A stretch of 64,000 nucleotides of DNA, taken from the NCBI RefSeq assembly GCF_012972705.2, contig NZ_JABCSC020000005.1:124001-188000 (forward strand). Direction: 5' to 3'. Numbering within the stretch: position 1 is the first letter of the stretch; every line of letters starts with the position of its first letter. Below the pieces are notes generated by a model. The model ran no database searches and was not told where the DNA came from. It saw only the letters and a list, made by a program, of their open reading frames with translations. A program made the translations under genes and the position numbers. This document shows, piece after piece, positions 52,933 to 64,000 of the stretch. The DNA is from Uliginosibacterium aquaticum (GTDB taxonomy: Bacteria > Pseudomonadota > Gammaproteobacteria > Burkholderiales > Rhodocyclaceae).

Positions 52933-53065
52933 GATTGTTTCGCCAGTGGGTCTTGGTCTGATGGAGAGGCCGGCCGGCTGGAGGCGGGCGAGCCTTGAGC
53001 GGGTGCTATTATAGCCCGCCGTTCCGCCATGAATCCGTCCTTAGCCTTCCGTTACGCCCCCTAAA

Positions 53066-56000
53066 GTGCGCCTCTCCAAGCTCAAGCTCGCCGGTTTCAA
53101 GTCCTTCGTCGATCCGACAACCATCCTGACGCCGGGTCAGCTGGTCGGGATCGTCGGTCCCAATGGCTGTGGAAAATCCAATGTGATTGACGCGGTGCGC
53201 TGGGTGCTGGGCGAGACGCGGGCCTCAGCCCTGCGGGGTGAGTCCATGCAGGATGTGATTTTCAACGGATCTACCTCGCGTAAGCCTGTGTCGCGCGCCA
53301 GCGTCGAGATGATTTTCGACAATGCCGATGGCAAGGCTGCAGGCCAGTGGTCCCAGTACGCCGAGATTTCGGTCAAGCGCCAGGTGGACCGCAATGGCGG
53401 TTCGGACTACTTCATCAATAACGTCGCGGTGCGCCGCAAGGACGTGATTGATCTCTTCCTCGGTACCGGTTTGGGGCCGCGTGCCTACGCCATCATCGAG
53501 CAGGGCATGATTTCGCGGGTGATCGAGGCGCGCCCTGAGGAGGTTCGTGCCTTCCTGGAAGAGGCCGCGGGCGTCACGAAATACAAGGAGCGCCGCCGCG
53601 AAACAGAAGGCCGGCTCTCCGATGCACGTGACAACCTGGCCCGGGTGGAAGACATCCGGGCCGAACTCGGCCAGCAGATCGACCGCCTTGAAGTGCAGGC
53701 TGAAGTGGCTCGGCGTTACAAGGAGCTGACTTCCCAGTTGGCCCAGAAACAGGTTCTGCTGTGGCGCTACAAGCACACGACGGCCCAGGTCGAGCAGTTC
53801 CGTCTGGCCGAAACGATTGCTCAGGCTCAAAGTTCCATCGAAGAGGCTCAGCACAAGCTGGTCGAAACAGAGACTCGCATCACCCTCGCTCGTGAAGCGC
53901 ATGTGGTGACAAGCGAGGCCGTGAGTTCGGCGCAGGGTGAGCTTTTTGCTATCACGGCGGAAGTTACCCGTATTGAAGCCGAGCTGAAGAATCTGCGCGA
54001 CACGCATAGCCGCCTCTCGCTGCGTGGCAGCCAGTTGCTGCAGGATGAAAGTTTGTGGCGCAACCGTCAGCAGCAGGCCCAGACGCAGCAGGAAGCGCTC
54101 ACCGAACAAGGCCTGCTGGCGCAGGAGAGGCTGGAGCTGGCGCTTTTGCAGGTGGCCGAGGCCGAGGAGCGTTTGCCCGAAGCGGAGGATGGCTGGCGTG
54201 AAGCGCTTGCTGCCCAGGATGCCGTTCGCCGCGATCTGAGCCTGATTGAGCAGCAACTGCGCGTGGAAGAGACGCGGCGCCTGGCAAGCCAGCGTGCGCT
54301 GGAATCTCTTGCCCAGCGTCGAGCGCGCATGGAGGCCGAACGCGGTGCTTTGCAGCCCGAAGATGCGGCCGCGCTGAACGCCCTGGAAGCAGAGGTAGCC
54401 GAGCTGATAGCGCAGCAACAGGAAGCCGAGCTGCTGCAGGGAGAGGCGCAGGCTCAGCAGGGCGACGCTGAAAACGCCGTGCAGGCGAGTCGCCATGCAT
54501 TGCAAGGCATCAGCCGCAGCCTGACGGAAAAGCGGGCCAGACTGGATGCGCTGCGCGGCCTGCAGTCGAGCCTGCGTGATCAAGGTGACCTGGCGGGCTG
54601 GCTGCGCGAAGCGGGGCTCACCGATGAGCCCCCCTTGTGGCAATCCCTCCAAGTGGAGCCGGGCTGGGAGCTGGCTGTTGAAGCTGTTCTGCGTGAGCGT
54701 ATTGGCGCGATCGGCCCGCTGGATCAGGATTTTTCTCGCCTGCTCAGCACCCCAGTGCCTGCGCCAGTAACGCTATTGCGGGCGGCTGGCCAAGCCCCTG
54801 CACCGCGTGCGCCGCTGTTCGATGCCCCCTTGCTGGAAGAGAAGCTGCGCTGCCAGCGCCCGGAGCTCGCAGCGCTGCTCTCGCACTGGCTGGATGGCGC
54901 CTATGCCATGCCGGCACTCGATGCTTGGCTGGCTGCCGGCTCTGTGCTGCCGGCGGGTGTGATCCTGGTGACCCCTGCGGGGCAGATGCTTTCCAGCAGT
55001 AGCCTGAGCCTGTTTGCGCCGGATGCGCGGACCCACGGTGCCATTGAACGTCAGCGCGAAATCGAGTTGCTGGAGGCGGAGCTTGAGCCCGCCGAAGCCG
55101 CGCAAGAGGCTGCTCGTGCTGCACAGCAGGCGGCAGAAGCGCGTTTGCAGGCGCTGCAGCAGGCGCTGAGTGAGGGGCGTCGCTCCGTTCAGAGTCTGCA
55201 ATCGCGTCTGCATGAGCGCCAGCTGGCCTTCGTCAAGGCTCAGCAGGAACAGGCACGACATACCGAACGCATGGAGAAGCTGGCGCTCGAGGCGGCCGAA
55301 CTGCTCAAACAGGAAGGTATCGAGCATAGCCATCTGGAAGAGGCTGAGCTTGCCAGTGCCTCGGCCGAGGAACGCTTGCTTGCCCAGCAGGATTCGCTTC
55401 AGGAGGCGACGGCCCGCAGCAGTCTAGCGGAGGCTGCTTTGCGCGTCGCACGCGAGCAGCTTGCCGCTTCTCAGCGCCTGCGGCATGAAGCCGAGTTCGC
55501 CGCGCGCGACAGCAACGCCCGTCTCGATGAGCAGCGCCGCAATGCCGAGCTGGCTCTGGCGCAGCTTGAAAAGCTGGCTGAGGAACGGTTGCAATTGAGT
55601 TCCGAGCAGGAAAACCTTGATGACGCAGCCTTGCAATTATCGCTGCAGACTGCGCTGGACCTCCGCCGTCAGCGCGAAGCTACGCTTGCGCTGCGCCGTG
55701 AGGAGCTGGAGCGTGCCGGCCAGCACATCAAACAGCTGGACGAGATTCGCGTGCGCTGCGAGCAGGCGCTGGGGCCGCTGCGAGAACAGCTGGCCGACTT
55801 GCGTCTGAAGCACCAGGCGGCTGAGCTGGGTTCCACCCAGGCGGCAGAGCGCCTCGGGGAGTTGGGCGCCGAAATCCTACCGCTCGAAGAAGCCGTCATG
55901 GCTGACATCAAGGAAGTCGCGCTGAGCCGCGAAGTGAGCCGGCTCGGGCGAGAAATTGCCGAGATGGGCGCAGTGAATCTTGCTGCGCTGGCCGAGCTGG

Positions 56001-56587
56001 AGTCCTCACGCGAACGCAAGCACTTTCTTGATCTGCAGTACGACGATCTGATGCGCGCCATCGGTACGCTGGAGGACGCCATCCGCCGTATCGACCGCGA
56101 CACCCGCGAGCAGCTGCAAGCTACCTTCCACACGGTCAACAAGCACTTCAGCGAACTTTTCCCGCGCCTTTTCGGTGGCGGGCAGGCTCAACTGGTGATG
56201 ACCGGCGATGAAATTCTCGACGCTGGCGTGCAGATCGTTGCCCAGCCGCCCGGCAAGAAAAACACCTCCATCCACCTGCTCTCCGGCGGAGAAAAGGCGC
56301 TCACCGCGATTGCGCTGGTGTTTGCAATGTTCCAGCTCAATCCGGCTCCGTTCTGCATGCTCGACGAAGTGGATGCCCCTCTGGACGATACCAATACCGA
56401 ACGGTATTGCGAGATGGTGCGGCACATGTCTTCTGTTACGCAGTTCATCTTCATCAGCCACAGCAAGATCACCATGGAGCGTGCCCAGCAGCTGGTCGGG
56501 GTCACGATGCAGGAGCAGGGCGTTTCCCGGGTGGTCGAAGTGGACATGGAAGAGGCGCTCAAGCTTGCCCAGCCTGCGGCCGCTTGA
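53066..56587 (+). CDS. smc: Chromosome segregation protein SMC
   Basis: A 1173-residue SMC ATPase that loops and compacts DNA with ScpA and ScpB. Walker A GPNGCGKSN is at residues 31-39. Long coiled coils (about 170-500 and 660-1000) flank a hinge domain at about 505-640, and the C-terminal head has the signature LSGGEKALTAIAL and Walker B FCMLDEVDAPLDD. The GTG at 53066 is the start; codons before it are closed. It leads the conserved smc-zipA-ligA order and is divergent from dapC. Confidence 0.96.
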   Translation: MRLSKLKLAGFKSFVDPTTILTPGQLVGIVGPNGCGKSNVIDAVRWVLGETRASALRGESMQDVIFNGSTSRKPVSRASVEMIFDNADGKAAGQWSQYAEISVKRQVDRNGGSDYFINNVAVRRKDVIDLFLGTGLGPRAYAIIEQGMISRVIEARPEEVRAFLEEAAGVTKYKERRRETEGRLSDARDNLARVEDIRAELGQQIDRLEVQAEVARRYKELTSQLAQKQVLLWRYKHTTAQVEQFRLAETIAQAQSSIEEAQHKLVETETRITLAREAHVVTSEAVSSAQGELFAITAEVTRIEAELKNLRDTHSRLSLRGSQLLQDESLWRNRQQQAQTQQEALTEQGLLAQERLELALLQVAEAEERLPEAEDGWREALAAQDAVRRDLSLIEQQLRVEETRRLASQRALESLAQRRARMEAERGALQPEDAAALNALEAEVAELIAQQQEAELLQGEAQAQQGDAENAVQASRHALQGISRSLTEKRARLDALRGLQSSLRDQGDLAGWLREAGLTDEPPLWQSLQVEPGWELAVEAVLRERIGAIGPLDQDFSRLLSTPVPAPVTLLRAAGQAPAPRAPLFDAPLLEEKLRCQRPELAALLSHWLDGAYAMPALDAWLAAGSVLPAGVILVTPAGQMLSSSSLSLFAPDARTHGAIERQREIELLEAELEPAEAAQEAARAAQQAAEARLQALQQALSEGRRSVQSLQSRLHERQLAFVKAQQEQARHTERMEKLALEAAELLKQEGIEHSHLEEAELASASAEERLLAQQDSLQEATARSSLAEAALRVAREQLAASQRLRHEAEFAARDSNARLDEQRRNAELALAQLEKLAEERLQLSSEQENLDDAALQLSLQTALDLRRQREATLALRREELERAGQHIKQLDEIRVRCEQALGPLREQLADLRLKHQAAELGSTQAAERLGELGAEILPLEEAVMADIKEVALSREVSRLGREIAEMGAVNLAALAELESSRERKHFLDLQYDDLMRAIGTLEDAIRRIDRDTREQLQATFHTVNKHFSELFPRLFGGGQAQLVMTGDEILDAGVQIVAQPPGKKNTSIHLLSGGEKALTAIALVFAMFQLNPAPFCMLDEVDAPLDDTNTERYCEMVRHMSSVTQFIFISHSKITMERAQQLVGVTMQEQGVSRVVEVDMEEALKLAQPAAA

Positions 56588-56632
56588 TGCGATAATGCCG
56601 CCCTTATTGCACAAACCAACAGCCAAGCCTTC

Positions 56633-57757
56633 ATGATGTCTGGAAACGAACTGCAATACGGTTTGATCGGTCTCAGCGTAATCGCCATTCTTGCCCTGGT
56701 GATCTACAACCTGTGGCAGGAGCGCCGCGCCCGCAAGACTGCTGAGCAGGCCTTCCGCTCGACCCATCACGATGTGCTGCTCGACGGTGATGCTGAAGCC
56801 GTGATTCCGCCGGCGCCCGGGGGGCGTATGGAGCCCGGTCTGCAGAGAGACATCCCCAACCCGGCCAGCCGCGGCAGTGATACCCCCGCCATGGCTGCCC
56901 GCGCATCGGTACTGCCGCGTCAGCAAGAGCCTTCGCTCCCCTGGGAACTGCAGGCCATTGACTGCGCCGTGAGCATTGAGGCTCCCGCGGGTGTTTCTGC
57001 CTCTGCCTTGTATACCGCTCAACAGGAAGCGCTCTCGGGCAATCAGCGCAACCTGGCCTGGTTCGGCTGGAATGACAACGACAACGAATGGTTCGAGATC
57101 GACGCGCGCACGCCAGGCAGCATCAATCGCGCCTGCGTCACCCTGCAACTGGCGGACCGCCGCGGCGCGCTGACGGAAAAAGAGCTGGATCGTTTCAATG
57201 AACGCCTGGCACGTGTCTGTGATCAGTTCCTGGCCGTGCCACGCTTGCCGGCCAAGGCCGACACACTGGCCCGCGCTCATGAAATCGACCAGTTCAGCTC
57301 CGAAGTAGATATCCAGATCGCGGTGAATGTGGTCAGCGCCGCAGCCCCCTTTGCCGGCACCAAGATTCGCGGTCTGGCCGAAGCTGCTGGTCTGCAACTG
57401 GGCAACGATGGGTGCTACCACGCCCTTGATGATGCAGGCCTCGGGCAGTTCGTACTGGCCAACCAGGAAAACACGCTGTTCTCGGTGGAGCAATTGAAGC
57501 ATCTGCAGACGCCGGGTCTGACTCTTGTGCTGGACGTGCCGCGCGCCCTGAACCCAGCATCCACTTTCGAGCGCATGGTGCGTCTTGCTCAGCATCTGGC
57601 TGATTCCCTTGGTGGTGTGCTGGTCGATGACAACCGCAATCCGCTCACCGAACGCTCGATCCAGCTGATCCGCAGCCAGATCGGCCAGTTCGAGCTGCAG
57701 ATGGAGCGCCAGTCTATGCCTGCTGGCAGCCTGATCGCCCTGCGCCTGTTTTCCTGA
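56633..57757 (+). CDS. zipA: ZipA-type FtsZ-anchoring protein
   Basis: A 374-residue cell-division protein. The single N-terminal membrane helix (LQYGLIGLSVIAILALVIYN) places the rest in the cytoplasm. A Pro/Arg linker spans about residues 45-105, and the C-terminal domain of about 230 residues is the FtsZ-binding ZipA fold (for example RGALTEKELDRFNERLARVC). It lies between smc and ligA as in many gammaproteobacteria and betaproteobacteria. The start may be the first or second of two adjacent ATG codons. The C-terminal domain is diverged from E. coli ZipA, so the name rests partly on position. Confidence 0.85.
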   Translation: MMSGNELQYGLIGLSVIAILALVIYNLWQERRARKTAEQAFRSTHHDVLLDGDAEAVIPPAPGGRMEPGLQRDIPNPASRGSDTPAMAARASVLPRQQEPSLPWELQAIDCAVSIEAPAGVSASALYTAQQEALSGNQRNLAWFGWNDNDNEWFEIDARTPGSINRACVTLQLADRRGALTEKELDRFNERLARVCDQFLAVPRLPAKADTLARAHEIDQFSSEVDIQIAVNVVSAAAPFAGTKIRGLAEAAGLQLGNDGCYHALDDAGLGQFVLANQENTLFSVEQLKHLQTPGLTLVLDVPRALNPASTFERMVRLAQHLADSLGGVLVDDNRNPLTERSIQLIRSQIGQFELQMERQSMPAGSLIALRLFS

Positions 57758-60139
<2,382 letters not shown>

Positions 60140-60489
60140 ACTTTCTGCGACCGGACTGGATGCCGTGCCTGCGCATTGGCTGTGTATCGACACGGCTTGC
60201 ACTGGGCGGGTTATGGATTCGGATTTTGATCCTGTCCCTATACTCAACTCCGACCTCCCGCTCGGGCGCCACGCTTTCAAAGCTGGCTGGAGTTTCTTTT
60301 CTTTAATATTCAGGCCTGAGTCCGGCGTATCCATGCAGATGGATAAATGCTTATTCGAATCTGGATAAAACTCAGCGTGGATTGAATATCTTTCAATTCT
60401 TTAAGTATTTAGTGCTGGCTTTTTCGTGGGTTTAAATGTCGATTCAATTTGATTTTGTTTCTGACTATTAAATCTTCGAAAGGTTGGTA
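60140..60489. other. 350-bp gap with an AT-rich stretch
   Basis: No gene recognised. The first 160 bases keep the usual GC content. From about 60295 to 60485 the sequence is clearly AT-rich, unlike the rest of the window. It holds two copies of TGGATAAA (about 60340 and 60362) and a dyad at 60381-60397. It probably carries the promoter of the DUF6250 lipoprotein gene and marks the change from housekeeping genes to the pectin and nitrogenase region. Confidence 0.6.
60381..60397. promoter_or_regulatory. Dyad in the promoter region of the pectinolytic genes
   Basis: ATTGAA (60381-60386) and TTCAAT (60392-60397) form a perfect inverted repeat with a five-base spacer, about 95 bases before the DUF6250 gene. 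A weak -35/-10 pair (TTGAAT at 60382 and TATTTA at 60406, 18 apart) overlaps it. It could be an operator for a sugar-responsive regulator. Speculative. Confidence 0.25.
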
Positions 60490-61416
60490 ATGTCCTTATC
60501 CAGGGAGTCTGTATTCCTTGCAAAGATTCTGATGATTTCTTCTGTCTGCCTGAACATTGTTGCTTGCGGTGGCGGCAGTGATGAAAGGAGTCTGGAAGCT
60601 GTGTCGTCATCCTCTTCAAGTCTCGCTGCCAGCAGCGCATCCGTGGCGTCTAGCAGCAATTCTTCTTCAGCCGCCAGCAGCGGCGCCACAGCGTCGAGCA
60701 GTCTATCCTCATCCAGCAGTTCGGTAAGCGTGCTGGCCTCGGATGATTTCACCCAGGGCCTGAGTTTGTGGAAGGTGGAGCAGGAGGACGCTTCCGGTAC
60801 GGTGACCGCCGCTAATGGCGTGCTTGATATTGTCCAGCCCGCCGGAGCCACGCTGTGGTTCAAACAGAAATTCTCGGGTGACTATGAGATCCGCTTTACG
60901 GCCACACCGATTCCTTACACGGTGACGGTGAGCGGCAAAACCTACACGGATCGCATTTCTGATCTGAACATGTTCTGGAACGCGGTTGTGCCTACCGGTA
61001 GTGACCCGGACCCGACCCATCTGACGCTGGATGGCAAGCTGGCTTCCTATAATCCGCTGACGCTGTATTACGTTGGTTTCGGCGCCAACAGCAATACCAC
61101 CACGCGTTTGCGCCGCTATGACGGCACCGCCACCCGACCGCAGATCACCGGCTATGCCACGGCTGCCAGTCGGACCGCCGACGACACTGCTGGTGACATG
61201 ACAGCCGCCACCAGCCTGGTCGCCAATACCCCAGTCCAGGTGCGTGTGGTGTCGCGTGCAGCCACTGCCAGCGATCCGGCAACGCTCAAGTGGTATGCCA
61301 ATGACAAGCTCGTGTTCAGCTACGCAGACGCCACGCCCTTCCTCTCCGGCTGGTTCGGTTTCCGCACCACCGTGAGTCACTGGAAGCTGTCCGGCTTCTC
61401 GGTCGTCGCCCGCTAG
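60490..61416 (+). CDS. Serine-linker lipoprotein with a DUF6250 domain
   Basis: A 308-residue secreted lipoprotein. The signal peptide ends LNIVACGGGS (Cys at about residue 26), and with Gly at +2 the protein should go to the outer membrane. A low-complexity Ser/Ala linker covers about residues 35-78, of the kind found in Cellvibrio-type carbohydrate enzymes. The rest is a DUF6250-like domain: DDFTQGLSLWKVEQED, TLWFKQKFSG, RISDLNMFWNA, YYVGFGANSNTTTRLRRYDG and GWFGFRTTVSHW. Such domains accompany rhamnogalacturonan-degrading enzymes; catalysis is unproven. AAAGG lies seven bases before the ATG. The PL11 lyase gene follows. Confidence 0.8.
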   Translation: MSLSRESVFLAKILMISSVCLNIVACGGGSDERSLEAVSSSSSSLAASSASVASSSNSSSAASSGATASSSLSSSSSSVSVLASDDFTQGLSLWKVEQEDASGTVTAANGVLDIVQPAGATLWFKQKFSGDYEIRFTATPIPYTVTVSGKTYTDRISDLNMFWNAVVPTGSDPDPTHLTLDGKLASYNPLTLYYVGFGANSNTTTRLRRYDGTATRPQITGYATAASRTADDTAGDMTAATSLVANTPVQVRVVSRAATASDPATLKWYANDKLVFSYADATPFLSGWFGFRTTVSHWKLSGFSVVAR

Positions 61417-61498
61417 ACGCACCAACTCCCGCTGTATCCATTCCGGCAGCCTGGTTCGCCAGGCAGCCCGGGACTTTATTTGCCCTGAGATTCATTCA

Positions 61499-63598
61499 AT
61501 GAGCCTGCATTCATTCTCCCGACCTCTCCTTGTTTCCGTCTTGTTCTCGTCATTGCTGGCCGCTTGCGGCGGAGGTACGACAGACAAGACTACCGGCAGC
61601 GCAGCCAGCAGTTCCGCAGCCACTTCAACAGCCGCCTCCGGCAGCTCGACGGCTTCTTCTTCAAGCGCCGCCACATCCTCTTCTGATGCTTCAGAAGTCT
61701 CTTCCAGTAGCGCTTCATCGGCCGCACTGGTGTACAACGACAGCGTTGAGAGCGAAACCACGGGCGCGATCTATCAGCGCGCCAGCTCGCGTCTGGTGGA
61801 AAAACTTGATCGCGGGCTGGTTGCGGTCCGCTCCGGCACCGGATGGCTGCTGTCGTGGCGTTTGCTTGGCACGGAGTACGGCGCTGATGTGGCTTTCAAC
61901 GTCTACAAGAACGGCCAGCGCCTGAACTCCGCTCCGATTACGGACCGCACCAATTTTCAGGATGAAACTGCCGGCGAAGGGGACTACAGCGTACGGGCGA
62001 TCTTTGATTCGCGTCGCGTGCTGGCAGCCAGCAAGCCCGCCCTCAAGCTTGAGAACGGCTATCTGAACATTCCGCTCAAGGCCGTGCCGACCGGTGTGCC
62101 GGCCGATTACTATGTGCAGCACGCGTGGCCGGCGGATCTGGATGGAGACGGGCGCTATGAGTTTGTGGTGGCGCGTATGCCTTATAACGACAAGTCAGGG
62201 CTGCCTTGCTATGTCGAGGCCTACTCGCTGGAAAATGGTTTCCTGTGGCGGGTGGATATGGGGGTGAATTCCTATACCCAGGCGGCCGGCATCGGTGCCA
62301 ATGATTCGCCACCTGCCTCGATCAGTGGCTTTGGCAATATCGCCGGCTACCGCAACGACGACATGCTGACCGTGTTCGATCTGGATGGCGACGGCAAGGC
62401 CGAAGTGCTGGTGCGTACCGCTACCGGTACGACCTATGCCGACGGCAGCACAATCACCTCCACGGCAGCCAGTGACCAGTTCATCTCGGTCATCCGTGGC
62501 AGCAGCGGTACCGAAATCACGCGCACGCCGGTCACCGATCTGCTGGAGCACGGTCCGGCCGGCGGGCAGTTCGGTATTGCCTATCTGGACGGTGTCCATC
62601 CGAGTCTGGTCACCCAGCTCACCACGCGTGGCCTGCCGGCCAAGAAGGGTATCTTCCACTTCATGGTTGCGGCGTGGGATTTTGATGGCAAGACACTGAG
62701 CAGTCGCTGGAAATGGTTTGCGGACAATGAGAAAACCGTCACCACCGTACCGGAGCGCTTCCACCAGATCCGCGTGGTCGATCTTGATGGTGACGGCAAG
62801 GATGAGTTCATCGGCGGTAATTACGCGCTCAACAGCGACGGCACGCTGCGTTACGTTGTTGACGGCGTGGGCCACGGCGATCGTTTCCAGATCGGTGATT
62901 TCGATCCCTCACATGCGGGCCTCGAAGGCTTCGGCATCCAGCAATCCGAACTGGGCATCTGGAGCAAGTTCCCGTGGTACTTCTACGATGCCTCGTCCGG
63001 CACCCGTCTGATCACAGGCCAGCATCCGCCCTATGTGGCCGAGGTGGCGTATGACGTGGCGCGTGGCTCAGCTGCGGACATCGATCCGAATCATCCGGGC
63101 TATGAATTCTGGACCAGCCTTACCGACAGCACGCTGCCTTCATCCGGCCTCTTCAACGTGAAAGGCGAGCGCCTGACCTACAAGGCCCCGGGCGCGAACT
63201 TCAGGATCTGGTGGGATGGTGACGAAGGCTCGGAGCTGCTTGATGGCGTGCAGCAGGGCGCGGCTTACGTCGGCAAGTGGGATCCGGCCACAGAATCGGT
63301 GCAACATCTGTTCGATCCGTCCGGTGTGATCTTGTCCTGGCGGGCGGCTCCGCCCTTCTATGGCGATGTGCTGGGCGACTGGCGCGAAGAGATCCTGCTC
63401 GAAACCAGTGATCGCACCGCCTTGCGGCTCTACAGCACCCCCACGCCGAGCAGCAAGCGCTTCTACACTCTGGCGCACAACCCGGAGTACCGGCTGAGCC
63501 TTACGGTGCGGGGCTACCTGCAATCCACCTTCGTGGATTACTACCTGGGCTACGGCATGACGCAGCCGCCCCAGCCGGCAATCCGGATCGCACGCTGA
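61499..63598 (+). CDS. Rhamnogalacturonan lyase, PL11 family, lipoprotein
   Basis: A 699-residue polysaccharide lyase that should cleave rhamnogalacturonan I of pectin by beta-elimination. It starts with a lipoprotein signal (SSLLAACGGG) and a Ser/Ala linker (about 35-78). The PL11 domain begins VEKLDRGLVAV and GWLLSWRLLGTEYG, and continues through the beta-propeller with calcium-type loops DLDGDGRYEF, DLDGDGKAEV and DLDGDGKDEF. The end YYLGYGMTQPP is also typical. Length suits PL11 plus linker. It lies 82 bases after the DUF6250 gene and shares its linker style, so the two are probably co-expressed. A terminator follows. Confidence 0.9.
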   Translation: MSLHSFSRPLLVSVLFSSLLAACGGGTTDKTTGSAASSSAATSTAASGSSTASSSSAATSSSDASEVSSSSASSAALVYNDSVESETTGAIYQRASSRLVEKLDRGLVAVRSGTGWLLSWRLLGTEYGADVAFNVYKNGQRLNSAPITDRTNFQDETAGEGDYSVRAIFDSRRVLAASKPALKLENGYLNIPLKAVPTGVPADYYVQHAWPADLDGDGRYEFVVARMPYNDKSGLPCYVEAYSLENGFLWRVDMGVNSYTQAAGIGANDSPPASISGFGNIAGYRNDDMLTVFDLDGDGKAEVLVRTATGTTYADGSTITSTAASDQFISVIRGSSGTEITRTPVTDLLEHGPAGGQFGIAYLDGVHPSLVTQLTTRGLPAKKGIFHFMVAAWDFDGKTLSSRWKWFADNEKTVTTVPERFHQIRVVDLDGDGKDEFIGGNYALNSDGTLRYVVDGVGHGDRFQIGDFDPSHAGLEGFGIQQSELGIWSKFPWYFYDASSGTRLITGQHPPYVAEVAYDVARGSAADIDPNHPGYEFWTSLTDSTLPSSGLFNVKGERLTYKAPGANFRIWWDGDEGSELLDGVQQGAAYVGKWDPATESVQHLFDPSGVILSWRAAPPFYGDVLGDWREEILLETSDRTALRLYSTPTPSSKRFYTLAHNPEYRLSLTVRGYLQSTFVDYYLGYGMTQPPQPAIRIAR

Positions 63599-63675
63599 GT
63601 CCATGCGATGAGGGCAGGGCGCTGACAAAGTCTTGCTCAATGAAGACTGTCCTGCGTAGGCGTCAGGTCATAAAT

Positions 63676-63708
63676 AAAGCGGGCTATCCGGATGGATAGC
63701 CCGCTTTT
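63676..63708. terminator. Bidirectional terminator between the PL11 and nifK genes
   Basis: A 14-bp perfect stem (AAAGCGGGCTATCC at 63676-63689 with its complement at 63694-63707), a GGAT loop, and A- and T-rich flanks. It serves the convergent lyase gene (plus) and nitrogenase gene (minus). Confidence 0.9.
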
Positions 63709-63741
63709 AAGGCTTCAGGCGGCGCTTTGCGCCGCTTGAGA

Positions 63742-64000
63742 TCAGCGGATGATGTCGTAGGAGTAGTCGGTCTTGCCGGCGACGATGGTGTTGGCATCCA
63801 GCGTTTCGAAGTACTCGTCGAGCAGATCCACCAGCACGCGCATGCCACCTTCGTAACCCCAGATCGGACGCACGTGGTAGTGGTGACGATCGAAGATCGG
63901 GAAGACCATGCGGATCAGCGGGGTGCCGGTATCGCGCTCGAGGTACTTGCCGTAGGTGTTGCCGATCAGGAAGTCCACCGGCTCGGTGAAGAGCAAGGAG
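63742..64000 (-). CDS. nifK: Nitrogenase molybdenum-iron protein beta chain, C-terminus (partial)
   Basis: Only the last 85 codons or so are visible; the gene runs off the right edge and is read leftward, ending at 63742. The sequence has the NifK tail motifs GNTYGKYLERDTGTPLIR, FPIFDRHH and GYEGGMRVLVDLLDEYF, ending KTDYSYDIIR. NifK is the beta chain of dinitrogenase and holds half of the P-cluster; the ligand cysteines are outside the window. nifH and nifD should lie just to the right. An alternative nitrogenase beta chain (VnfK or AnfK) is less likely but cannot be fully excluded from the tail. Confidence 0.88.
   Translation of the reverse strand, partial: SLLFTEPVDFLIGNTYGKYLERDTGTPLIRMVFPIFDRHHYHVRPIWGYEGGMRVLVDLLDEYFETLDANTIVAGKTDYSYDIIR

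Noticed and set aside
53225-54652. Long minus-strand frame opposite smc, and a similar one at 56006-57595 opposite smc/zipA.
   Set aside because: Both lie wholly against well-supported genes, have no family motifs, and show the composition of antisense shadows in GC-rich genomes.

Overview
The window looks like a chromosomal segment of a free-living betaproteobacterium, most likely of the Rhodocyclales or a close relative. The reasons are conserved blocks in typical betaproteobacterial order (iscA-hscB-hscA-fdx-iscX, tsaB-rimI-udg, alr-radA, tig-clpP-clpX-lon, pilZ-tatD, suhB/trmJ-cysE, csp-infA, smc-zipA-ligA) together with the C-terminus of a nitrogenase beta chain (NifK) at the right edge. 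The cell should therefore fix nitrogen, swim (flgK, flgL), twitch (pilU, pilZ) and attack pectin (a PL11 rhamnogalacturonan lyase). That combination suggests a plant- or sediment-associated diazotroph. Base composition is GC-rich and even, except for an AT-rich stretch around 60.3-60.5 kb. The species assignment is inference.

Layout. 1-3457: distal part of the isc Fe-S cluster assembly operon (tail of iscU to iscX), closed by an intrinsic terminator. 3608-7262: a sigma-54 promoter, flgK, flgL and a small lipoprotein. 7272-12070 (minus): fabI, a parvulin-type prolyl isomerase, bolA, yciB and an EnvZ/OmpR two-component pair, with a small secreted protein read divergently. 12657-14571: tsaB, rimI and a family-4 uracil-DNA glycosylase, overlapping. 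14578-20953: lplT (minus), then a LysR regulator, alr, radA, tpiA and dnaQ. 20954-25136: a degenerate HD-GYP protein (minus), parE and a YhcC-type radical SAM protein. 25288-31638: HU, then tig-clpP-clpX-lon; lon has a good sigma-32 promoter. 31757-35397: pilZ, tatD, suhB (minus), trmJ and cysE.

35402-40511: a methyltransferase (minus), acetoacetyl-CoA synthetase, a small potassium-channel protein (minus) and a divergent ArgO-type exporter / ArgP regulator pair. 40791-45926: cold-shock protein, IF-1 (TTG start) and a large HrpA helicase whose gene contains an in-frame 96-bp palindromic repeat. 45985-48409: a membrane protein ending in a C13 (caspase-fold) peptidase domain, convergent with a stand-alone response regulator. 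48628-52932 (minus): dapC, dapD, pilU and prmB. 53066-60139: smc, zipA and ligA, the last with a duplicated helix-hairpin-helix-like segment. 60490-63598: two serine-linker lipoproteins, a DUF6250 protein and a PL11 lyase. 63742-64000 (minus): end of nifK.

Most of the window is housekeeping. The parts that repay a second look are the three-part C13 peptidase protein, the palindromic element inside hrpA, the HD-GYP protein that has lost its HD pair, the predicted sigma-54 (flgK) and sigma-32 (lon) promoters, the LigA expansion, the hairpin over the hscB ribosome-binding site, and the pectin-degradation pair next to nitrogenase genes. I found no rRNA, tRNA, CRISPR array, insertion sequence or prophage.
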